A stretch of 14,053 nucleotides of DNA from Acidimicrobiales bacterium (GTDB taxonomy: Bacteria; Actinomycetota; Acidimicrobiia; Acidimicrobiales; SHLQ01): NCBI GenBank assembly GCA_013002375.1, contig JABDJW010000163.1:1-14053 (forward strand). Direction: 5' to 3'. Below, piece after piece: positions 1 through 6,120 of this stretch. How positions within the stretch are numbered: the first letter of the stretch is position 1; every line of letters starts with the position of its first letter. The position numbers were made by a program, and so were the translations under genes. The notes below the pieces were generated by a model. That model searched no databases, had not been told where the DNA came from, and was given only the letters and a program-made list of their open reading frames with translations.

Positions 1-802
1 GGGCGTAGAGGCTCATCGAGGTCGCCAGCGGGGCATCGTCGGACGTCGAGGGCATCGACGACGACGAACCAATGTGCATCGACACGGTCGTTTCGGTGTC
101 CTGACAAGTGGCCCACAGCGGGTCCCACTCGCCGGTGTACATCGACGGGCAACCGAGCTTCGCCGGACTCTCGCTGAACGCGATCGCGTAGCTGCCCTTG
201 GCCGCACATCGGCGCACCTCGTCGGCCGCGAGCTGCACGTCCCACATCGGGATGAGGGTCAGTGGAATGAGGCGGCCCTGGCCCGCACCACCACACCAAT
301 CGTCGATCATCCAGTCGTTGTAGATCTGCAGGCTGGCCAGCGCGAGTTCCTTGTCGTCGCGTTCGAGGAACCCCTGCCCACAGAACCGGGGGAAGATGTT
401 CGGGTAGTTGATCGCGGCTTCGACGTAGTTCGCCGTCATGTCCTCGAGCCGGGCGGCCTGGTCGTACGTGCCGGGGCGAAGATCCTCGTAGCGGGCCGCC
501 ACGTTGCGTTGCTCCTCGCGAGGAATGCCGGCCGGAGCGTGCAACAAGCCGGTCGGCACCGCGACGTCTTCGAACAGCCACACATCGCAGGGCTGGCCGT
601 CGGGGTCGTTGCGGTGGAAGCCGTAGTGACCCCCGACGAACTCGAGCCGCACGTTCTCGGTGACCACGCGGGGCCCGCGCTCGCGCATGCCCGGCGGCAG
701 TTGCTGCTGCCACAGGTCTTTGGGCTCCATGATGTGATCGTCCACGGAGATGATCAGCGGGAGCTCGTGCGCATCAGGGGTGACGGATTCATTCGCAGCC
801 AT
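1..802 (-). CDS. Amidohydrolase-family metal-dependent hydrolase, N-terminal part (runs off the window)
   Basis: The minus strand is open from an ATG at 802 to the window edge, giving 267 codons with no stop. The protein begins MAANESVTPDAHELPLIISV and continues DDHIMEPKDLW at about residues 21-31. This is the N-terminal strand of the Amidohydro_2/COG2159 TIM-barrel hydrolases, where an Asp-x-His type motif contributes to metal binding. A segment HIGSSSSMPSTSDDAP near residue 243 is also typical of the actinobacterial members, which are usually about 400 residues, so the C-terminal third is missing here. The substrate cannot be told from sequence; relatives hydrolyse or decarboxylate small cyclic or carboxylated compounds. 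The start is supported by GAGG just upstream and the absence of an earlier in-frame start nearby. The gene follows the propeller lipoprotein after 71 bases on the same strand and may share its transcript. Confidence 0.88.
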   Translation of the reverse strand, partial: MAANESVTPDAHELPLIISVDDHIMEPKDLWQQQLPPGMRERGPRVVTENVRLEFVGGHYGFHRNDPDGQPCDVWLFEDVAVPTGLLHAPAGIPREEQRNVAARYEDLRPGTYDQAARLEDMTANYVEAAINYPNIFPRFCGQGFLERDDKELALASLQIYNDWMIDDWCGGAGQGRLIPLTLIPMWDVQLAADEVRRCAAKGSYAIAFSESPAKLGCPSMYTGEWDPLWATCQDTETTVSMHIGSSSSMPSTSDDAPLATSMSLYA

Positions 803-873
803 GGCCTCAGTATCGCGCCATCGGGCCCAAAACACCGCAGCCCCCGGAGGATTTCGGTTCCTGCGCGAGCCGG

Positions 874-2985
874 CTAGGAATCGAGTAGGGCCTCGGTGGA
901 GAAGACGTTGACGTTGCCGCTCGAGTCGGCGAGAACGAAGGCCTCACCACGATTGTCGAAGTCCAGACCGGAGCCGGCCAGAGGCAACTCGACCAGCGCT
1001 CGGCTGTCCAGGTTGAACAACTGCAGACCGAATCCGTCAGCTCGGCCCATCAAGAGATTTCGATCGGGGTGGAAGGCGATCTCACCGCGTCCGAAGTCCC
1101 GCTGGACGACCTCACTGCCGTCGACCGTCGAATAGACCACCGTCGGACCGAACTCACTGTTCACCGCGACCAGTTGGCCATCGCCGGACACCGCCAACCA
1201 GATTCGTTGATCACGAATCCGCGTGATCTTGAATTCGAGCTTGGTTTCCAGCGTCACCGGATCCCAGATGTGCACGAAACCCGATTCGTCAATCGATGCC
1301 ATCACCCCACCGCCCGAAGCAAGCGTGCGAACCACATCGGTGTGGGCCGCGTAGGTAACTCGGTTGGCAACGCCGCCTTCACCGGAAATGGTCACCACCG
1401 ACGGCGCATCGTCCCGAAGCCGCAGCATCGCGACCCGATCACCTTCGGGACTGGAAACCACCGCGAGGTCCCCGCTTTCGGGGGCTCGACCGGTTCCCGG
1501 GCCGGACGGGCTGTCGATCACCACGACGTCGGAGGTGATGTCGAGGGCGTAGACCTTGTTGCCGGTGGTGGAAAACACGACCGAACTCGCACCGGCCGCC
1601 GTGGCGCTGAGCACCTCACCGGTCTCGGCGGCGACCAACTCGACCCGATCGGCCCGGGCCATGGCGAGCACCGACCCATCGGGCGAGATCGCCACGTCTC
1701 GGGTGAGTGGATCGGGCAGGACGACATCGAGGATCGCGCCGGTTGCCTTTTCGATCAGCAGCAGACCACCGGCATCGATGAGGACCGTCTCCGCGTTCTC
1801 GCGAGCGATGAGGTGCTGGACCCGTCGGTTACCGATCGTGAGCTCGATCGGCACACCGGCCACACCACCATCGGCGGCGAGGGGCACGATGCTGGTGCCG
1901 GCAACAACGATGGTGCGGTCCGGGCTCACGAAACCGGCTCGCGCCGACAACGTCGTCGGGTAGTCGATCACCAGCGCCGGCGCGTTTCCGTCCGGGTCGG
2001 CGAAGAAGATCTGCGGTGTCTCGGCGTCGATCTCGACGTAGTAGCCGCCATGGCGCGGGTGGCCCCACACGTTGGTCACGCCGCCGAGGTATTCGTCGGT
2101 TCGACTGATCGCACCGGTGACGACGTCATAGGCGCCGACCGCACCCGAAGAGGTACCCGCGGTGAGAATGGTGCCCTCGAAGCCGAACCCGACCTGGGTC
2201 ACGTAGCCGCCGCCGACCCGCCACTCGTTGACGAGGTCGCCGGTGGCCAGATCGTGTACCGCCACCATGCCGTCTTCCCGGTTGCCGACCGCCACGAATC
2301 GATCGGTGACCGCGACGGCGACGTGAGCGCCGGTCGGGTCCTTGTCATTGGCCGCGAAACCGTCGGTGAAGATCTGCCAGTCGGCAAGCCACGTTTCGGT
2401 GTCGATCGCGAGCACCGGACCGCCGCTGGTGGCCAGAACCAGCGTGCCACCGTCGGGCGCGAAGGCCGCGTCGGCCTCACCCCAATCTGCTCGACCCATC
2501 GCCTTGACCTGCTCGCCGGTGCCCGTGTCGAAGACCCGCACCGAGCGGCGAGTCGTGAGCACGACGCGCGAGCCGTCGTGATTCAGGGTCAGTTTCGGGG
2601 TAACCGGTTCAGGCCGCGGGATTACGCTTCGTTCGAGTCCACCGGCGCCGAAGAAACGGATCGCGCCCTGATCGGCGATGGCGTAGGACGACCCATCGCC
2701 GGATTGGGCGATCGCGGCGATCGCGCCCGAGGGATAGGTGGCGATGGCGTCGACGACATCCTGCGAGCCCGAGAGCGGGGCGCCCAGCGGAATGGTGAGC
2801 GGCTCGGCTGAGGTGGGGGTCGGATCGATCGCGGCCGTCGTCGTCGGGCTCGACAGCGGGACCGACGGTGTCACTTCGACCTCCGAGGAGTCTCCGCAGG
2901 CCGCGACGAGCATCGACAGTGCGAGCGCGACCACACACAACCTGACCATCGGGGAAGTCGCCATCATCTCAACGGTATCGGTCAT
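874..2985 (-). CDS. Secreted lipoprotein with WD40/YVTN-like beta-propeller repeats
   Basis: The product is about 700 residues. It has a lipoprotein signal: a short hydrophobic stretch (VRLCVVALALSMLVAACG) with lipobox LVAAC, followed by an acidic, Ser/Thr/Pro-rich linker. The rest is a chain of about 12-14 propeller-blade segments such as LTLNHDGSRVVLTT, AISPDGSVLAMARADRVELV, FVHIWDPVTLETKLEF and FHPDRNLLMGRADGFGLQLF. This is enough for two seven-bladed propellers. Such proteins are exported, lipid-anchored and act as binding scaffolds; no enzyme motif is visible. The start is uncertain. The open frame reaches a TTG at 3006; ATG codons lie at 2985, 2964 and 2949. The later two place the lipid-modified Cys at residue 23 or 18, lengths more usual for a signal peptide. 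The gene sits between the fatty acid hydroxylase-like gene (38 bases upstream) and the amidohydrolase, so co-transcription is likely. Confidence 0.85.
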   Translation of the reverse strand: MTDTVEMMATSPMVRLCVVALALSMLVAACGDSSEVEVTPSVPLSSPTTTAAIDPTPTSAEPLTIPLGAPLSGSQDVVDAIATYPSGAIAAIAQSGDGSSYAIADQGAIRFFGAGGLERSVIPRPEPVTPKLTLNHDGSRVVLTTRRSVRVFDTGTGEQVKAMGRADWGEADAAFAPDGGTLVLATSGGPVLAIDTETWLADWQIFTDGFAANDKDPTGAHVAVAVTDRFVAVGNREDGMVAVHDLATGDLVNEWRVGGGYVTQVGFGFEGTILTAGTSSGAVGAYDVVTGAISRTDEYLGGVTNVWGHPRHGGYYVEIDAETPQIFFADPDGNAPALVIDYPTTLSARAGFVSPDRTIVVAGTSIVPLAADGGVAGVPIELTIGNRRVQHLIARENAETVLIDAGGLLLIEKATGAILDVVLPDPLTRDVAISPDGSVLAMARADRVELVAAETGEVLSATAAGASSVVFSTTGNKVYALDITSDVVVIDSPSGPGTGRAPESGDLAVVSSPEGDRVAMLRLRDDAPSVVTISGEGGVANRVTYAAHTDVVRTLASGGGVMASIDESGFVHIWDPVTLETKLEFKITRIRDQRIWLAVSGDGQLVAVNSEFGPTVVYSTVDGSEVVQRDFGRGEIAFHPDRNLLMGRADGFGLQLFNLDSRALVELPLAGSGLDFDNRGEAFVLADSSGNVNVFSTEALLDS

Positions 2986-3023
2986 CGTCGGCCGCGGGCT
3001 GAGCAAAGTCCGGGCCGGAACAG

Positions 3024-3728
3024 CTACCGATCGAGGGTTCGAGCCGTCGGCGACAACGGCACATCGCCCTTCGACCCGGGCAGGCTCCCCAGCAGACGGT
3101 CGCCCGTGTTCGACGTGACCCCCAACCAGTACCGCTCATTGCGATAGTGATGCAACCGGTGGTGGCGAGCCTTGGTCGCGTAGTAGCGAAACCGAGGCCG
3201 ATACGTCGTGTGCGAGATCAGATGGGTCCACTCGTAGTGCAGCAGGCTGAGTTGGGCGGCCACGATCGCGGTCAAGATCGATGGCCACCGCGGCCAGCCG
3301 AACGCGCCGGCCAGTAATGCGCTCCAGGCCGCCGAGATGCCGCTGAGGAGCAGCACGAAGATCGCGGCGTGGTGGGCGTACAGCACGAGATGGTTGAGAT
3401 CGGGCGGGTCGAGATGATGCTGGCGGTGGCTCACGCCGGTGCCGATCTTGGTGAAGCGGAACGAATCGACCGGGCAGTGCAGCAAGAACCGGTGGATCGC
3501 CCATTCGACCGGGCCGGTGAGGGCGACGATGACGGCCACCAGCACGAGCGCCGACGACATCGATTGCAGGGTCCGGTGACCGGCCGCGAGTCGCAGGGCT
3601 GCGGTGAGCACGATCGCGATCATCAACACGCGGGGGGAGCCCATCCGCACGAACGCCTGAACTGTTTCGATCCCGGTGGTGAGCTCGGTGGAGCGAGTCG
3701 GGTGCCGGGGCGCGGCGATCGTGGACAC
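3024..3728 (-). CDS. Fatty acid hydroxylase / sterol desaturase-like integral membrane protein
   Basis: The 234-residue product carries the histidine clusters of the fatty acid hydroxylase superfamily (PF04116-type di-iron membrane enzymes): HRFLLH at residues 79-84, HRQHH at 101-105, HYEWTHLISH at 164-173 and HHRLHH at 189-194. Hydrophobic segments lie between and before them. These histidines bind a di-iron centre that hydroxylates or desaturates lipid substrates such as fatty acids, sterols or carotenoids. The exact substrate is not readable here. The frame is open further upstream to 3932, but that stretch is Arg/Pro-rich and overlaps the GGDEF-like gene. I therefore chose the GTG at 3728, where protein-like sequence begins (VSTIAAPRHP). 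AAGGAG lies 13 bases and GAGG 2 bases upstream of it, neither ideally spaced, so a start at the ATG at 3644 is possible, though it would drop a segment typical of the family. Genes on both sides are on the same strand. Confidence 0.83.
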   Translation of the reverse strand: MSTIAAPRHPTRSTELTTGIETVQAFVRMGSPRVLMIAIVLTAALRLAAGHRTLQSMSSALVLVAVIVALTGPVEWAIHRFLLHCPVDSFRFTKIGTGVSHRQHHLDPPDLNHLVLYAHHAAIFVLLLSGISAAWSALLAGAFGWPRWPSILTAIVAAQLSLLHYEWTHLISHTTYRPRFRYYATKARHHRLHHYRNERYWLGVTSNTGDRLLGSLPGSKGDVPLSPTARTLDR

Positions 3729-3793
3729 CGCCTCAACGTATCTCCTTGACGTATCGCTTGGCCCTGCGATCACGCGACCGCTGCGACAGGTCC

Positions 3794-4480
3794 TTACACC
3801 GCCGCGTCGGCCCGGTTCACCGCGGCCGGTGCAACGGTCGTTGGTGCCGCGGCGCGGACCGCTTCCTGCAGCATCTCGTGCACGCTGCGGCGGGGGCCGG
3901 TCGCGATGCCGATCGTGACGTCCACCGGCCAACCCTGGGAACCGGCCGCGATGTCGCGCTGGATCTCGTCACACACGGCTGCGACCTGTTGCTCGGTGGA
4001 GTCGGGCATCAACACCACGAAGTACTGGCCGGTTCGGTAGATCTGGTCGCCGCCGCGGCGCCGCTGTCGAATCGTTGCGGCGACGGCAACCAACACGTCG
4101 CTGTGGACGACATGGCGGGGGTCGATGCACACAATGGCGGTCGAGATTGCTCGCCACTGCGCCCGATCGCTCGCCAGCTGGGCCAGATCGGTGCGAAGCC
4201 GTTCGGCGTTGTAGACCTCGGTCAATTCGTCGCGGTCGGCGGCCTCATCGGCCCAACGCTGCTCTGCGATGGCCTCGATCATCGCCTCGATGATCATCGC
4301 GGCACCGAACGCCAGCGCTGCACCAACCACGACCCAGACCGCGAGCTCATCGACGTTGAGCAGCCCGCCGGCCACCAATGCCTTCAACACGCGTGCGATT
4401 CCCATCGCATGTGCATCGGCGGGCAAATCGAACGGCCTGAGAAACCGTTGAGTTTGAGGCGCCGGGCGATTCTGCGCCAT
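3794..4480 (-). CDS. Membrane-anchored protein with a degenerate GGDEF (diguanylate cyclase-like) domain
   Basis: The product is 228 residues. Residues about 47-68 form a hydrophobic membrane segment (AVWVVVGAALAFGAAMIIEA). A GGDEF-fold domain follows: DELTEVYNAERL at 84-95 matches the usual D-x-LT-x-x-x-N opening of the domain, residues about 115-140 match its central helix in shortened form, and RTGQYFVVLMP at 149-159 sits at the active-site hairpin. VDVTIGIATG at 187-196 matches the late strand normally written SxGIA. The signature GGDEF is replaced by TGQYF and the substrate-binding FKxxND region is missing or much reduced. Cyclic-di-GMP synthesis is therefore unlikely. A sensory or GTP/c-di-GMP-binding role, or a purely structural one, is an inference. 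The ATG at 4480 has no clear ribosome binding site. The gene is divergent from the enoyl-CoA hydratase across 43 bases and is the first gene of the minus-strand series towards position 1. Confidence 0.75.
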   Translation of the reverse strand: MAQNRPAPQTQRFLRPFDLPADAHAMGIARVLKALVAGGLLNVDELAVWVVVGAALAFGAAMIIEAMIEAIAEQRWADEAADRDELTEVYNAERLRTDLAQLASDRAQWRAISTAIVCIDPRHVVHSDVLVAVAATIRQRRRGGDQIYRTGQYFVVLMPDSTEQQVAAVCDEIQRDIAAGSQGWPVDVTIGIATGPRRSVHEMLQEAVRAAAPTTVAPAAVNRADAAV

Positions 4481-4523
4481 GATCGCCGAAGTCCGCTAAC
4501 TACTGAAATATCAAGGATTTTCC
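4481..4523. promoter_or_regulatory. Short divergent intergenic region with the ribosome binding site of the enoyl-CoA hydratase gene
   Basis: Only 43 bases separate the divergent starts at 4480 (minus) and 4524 (plus), so both promoters must lie within it or overlap the coding regions. The right half is locally AT-rich (4497-4521), unlike its surroundings. AAGGA at 4513-4517 stands 6 bases before the ATG at 4524 and fixes that start. No convincing -35/-10 pair is visible. Confidence 0.5.
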
Positions 4524-5447
4524 ATGGCGACGCCCATTCCCAACGACCCCAAGACCGGCGAACCGGTGATCCTCGTCGACGAGCCCGAGCCGGGTATCAA
4601 GCGAATCACGATGAATCGGGGCGAAAAGCGGAACTCCCTGATCCACCCGTTGCGCGGGGCGATCCTGAATGCCCTGGTCGATCACGATCAGGACCCGGCC
4701 GTGAAGGTCAGCATCATTCGAGGGGCGGGCCCGAGTTTCTCGGCCGGCTACGACCTGGCGGGTGGCAACGAAGGGCTCGAGTACCCCTTCTATACCCCCG
4801 GCGGTGAGGGGCAATGGCCGCGCCACGTCACGTCGGGCTGGATGAGCATCTGGGATCTGGCCAAGCCGGTCATCGCCCAAGTCCACGGTTACTGCCTGGC
4901 CGGCGGCAGTGAGCTCGCCACCTGCTGCGATCTCGTCTACATGGCCGAAGACGCCCAGATGGGATACCCGGCCGTGCGGTTCGGCGTACCGGACATGCAC
5001 TTCCACGCGTGGTTCCTCGGCATGCGCAAGGGCATGGAGATGATGCTCACCGGCAACTCCGTGTCGGGTATCGAGGCCGTCGAACGAGGATGGGCCAACG
5101 CGGCTGTGCCGGCCGACGAACTCGAGGCCTACACGCTGAGGATCGCTCGTCAGATCGCGGAGCTGCCCAGCGATCTCGTGCAACTGAACAAGCGGGTCGT
5201 GCACCGTCAGATGGAACACATGGGGCTCCGGGCCGGCTTGCGGGCCGGAACCGAGATGTGTGCCCTCGGTACCCACACCGAATCGCTGAAGGCGTTCATG
5301 GCGGAAGTCCAGGAACAGGGGCTGAAGGCCACGCTGCAGGAACGCGACAAGCCGCACGACGACTACCGCACCACCCACGAAGGAGCCGAGGCGTCAGCTC
5401 GGGCCGGCGCAAGCGAGGCCGAAACCAAGGCCAGCTACGGCGAGTAG
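4524..5447 (+). CDS. Enoyl-CoA hydratase/isomerase (crotonase) family protein
   Basis: The 307-residue product has the crotonase fold. SFSAGYDL (71-78) and HGYCLAGGSELATCCD (121-136) supply the two backbone amides of the oxyanion hole that holds the thioester carbonyl. Glu130 aligns with the first catalytic glutamate of rat mitochondrial enoyl-CoA hydratase (Glu144). The position of the second one (Glu164) falls at Ala150 in MGYPAVRFGVPD, so a classical hydration mechanism is doubtful. The enzyme could be an isomerase, hydrolase or another crotonase subtype acting on an acyl-CoA. The family is usually about 260 residues; the extra length is a long loop around residues 80-105 and an Ala/Glu-rich C-terminal tail. 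A good AAGGA site precedes the ATG. The acyl-CoA dehydrogenase downstream at 8334 could act on related substrates but is not in the same operon. The 3' end overlaps the convergent redox gene by 13 bases. Confidence 0.95.
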   Translation: MATPIPNDPKTGEPVILVDEPEPGIKRITMNRGEKRNSLIHPLRGAILNALVDHDQDPAVKVSIIRGAGPSFSAGYDLAGGNEGLEYPFYTPGGEGQWPRHVTSGWMSIWDLAKPVIAQVHGYCLAGGSELATCCDLVYMAEDAQMGYPAVRFGVPDMHFHAWFLGMRKGMEMMLTGNSVSGIEAVERGWANAAVPADELEAYTLRIARQIAELPSDLVQLNKRVVHRQMEHMGLRAGLRAGTEMCALGTHTESLKAFMAEVQEQGLKATLQERDKPHDDYRTTHEGAEASARAGASEAETKASYGE

Positions 5448-5986
5448 GCCCGGGGGCTCTCGCCCAGGGAACGGAGTTCGGCGAGCACCCGGTCGACGGT
5501 TGGGTAGTCGCCCAGTTGCGCACCGACGTGGCGCCAGGCCAGCCGGTGTTCGGCATCGAAGACGCCAACCGCCGGCCGCTGGTTGGCCTCAGCCATCGTC
5601 AGGCCGTTCCACTTCACCGCCCGCATGGCCTTGACGTACGGGATGACACCCTTGGGATGGAGCAACCGGTGCCACCCGAATCGGGCGGCCGAGCCGATGA
5701 CTTCGCGCACCTGGTTGGTCGGGTCGAGCAACAGATCGAACGGCATACCATCGTCGAGCAGCTTCTGAGCCTGGTAGTCCTCCCGAGCCGCGACACCGAT
5801 CACCACCGCGCCGAGTTCGTCGAGTTCGGGTTTGGCCTCACGCAACTGCCTGAGGAAGTCGAGGCAGGGCAGTCAACCGAAGTAGCGAAGCGTCTGTACC
5901 ACCATCGGCTGCCCGGCATAGCGCGACATCGGTGCCGGCGTGCCGTCGGGGTGGTGGAGGGCCAGTTCGGTCAAGGTGATCGGCAT
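5435..5986 (-). CDS. Candidate selenoprotein: thioredoxin-fold, peroxiredoxin-like redox protein with a U-x-x-C motif (in-frame TGA read as selenocysteine)
   Basis: From the ATG at 5986 the frame reads MPITLTELALHHPDG and continues to TLRYFG. It then meets TGA at 5875-5873 (codon 38) and goes on without a frame change as LPCLDFLRQLREAKPELDEL to TAG at 5435, 183 residues in all. The sequence on both sides of the TGA matches the AhpC/TSA-like, SelL-related thioredoxin fold: a beta strand ending in the redox motif, then a helix, then GAVVIGVA, a segment FDLLLDPTNQV resembling the conserved DP of the family, and AVGVFDAEHRLAWRHVG near the end. The TGA stands exactly where the first Cys of CxxC is expected, giving U38-L-P-C41. 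The UGA is followed by C, a weak stop context, and a hairpin lies just downstream. Such proteins reduce peroxides or disulfides in the cytoplasm. Alternatives are a nonsense mutation or a base error, but intact coding on both sides argues against decay. A standard gene caller would report only the part after the TGA. No clear ribosome binding site precedes the ATG. Confidence 0.78.
5846..5875 (-). promoter_or_regulatory. SECIS-like hairpin immediately downstream of the in-frame TGA
   Basis: In the minus-strand transcript the UGA (5875-5873) and five further bases are followed by CUGCCU (5867-5862), a ten-base loop CGACUUCCUC (5861-5852) and AGGCAG (5851-5846), a perfect 6-base-pair stem. An alternative pairing uses ACUGCC, starting at the A of UGA, with GGCAGU (5850-5845). 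Bacterial SECIS elements lie inside the coding region directly after the UGA and have a G among the first two bases of the apical loop; here the second loop base is G. The distance from the UGA to the loop (11 bases) is shorter than usual, so this is a candidate only. Confidence 0.5.
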
Positions 5987-6120
5987 GCAGCCATCGTGGC
6001 ACGAGCGGGAACGCTGTGGGGCGGCGCACGAACTCCGGGCCGACCTGACCTGATAGAGCGCCGCGATCCTCGCTAGGGTCATGCCTGGCGGGCCGGGCAA
6101 CGGCGACAGGTGGATCCCCA
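5987..6120. promoter_or_regulatory. Divergent intergenic region between the redox gene and the RCC1 lipoprotein gene
   Basis: These 134 bases separate a minus-strand start at 5986 from a plus-strand start at 6121. A TAGGGT hexamer at 6074-6079 fits the actinobacterial TANNNT -10 pattern for the plus-strand gene, but no -35 box is convincing. AGGTGG at 6108-6113, 7 bases before the ATG at 6121, is a usable ribosome binding site. A short tandem GACCT GACCT lies at 6042-6051. Nothing longer is seen. Confidence 0.35.

Noticed and set aside
74..877. 267-codon plus-strand open frame at the left end
   Set aside because: It is antisense to the amidohydrolase, whose minus-strand translation shows conserved family motifs.
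1069..2811. 580-codon plus-strand open frame opposite the propeller lipoprotein
   Set aside because: Asp/Arg/His-rich composition typical of antisense GC-rich frames; no signal or domain; the minus-strand lipoprotein is well supported.
3730..3755. Tandem 13-base near-repeat before the fatty acid hydroxylase-like gene
   Set aside because: Only 10 of 13 bases agree and a single pair is present; this could easily be chance.
3729..3932. Upstream extension of the fatty acid hydroxylase-like gene to 3932
   Set aside because: The added 68 residues are Arg/Pro/Gly-rich and overlap the end of the GGDEF-like gene in another frame.
5435..5845. Reading the redox gene as a short separate protein starting after the TGA, or as a pseudogene
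   Set aside because: A TTG start at 5845 would remove the first strand and the active site of the fold. The upstream half is intact and in frame, with the TGA exactly at the redox position, so selenocysteine is the better explanation, though unproven.
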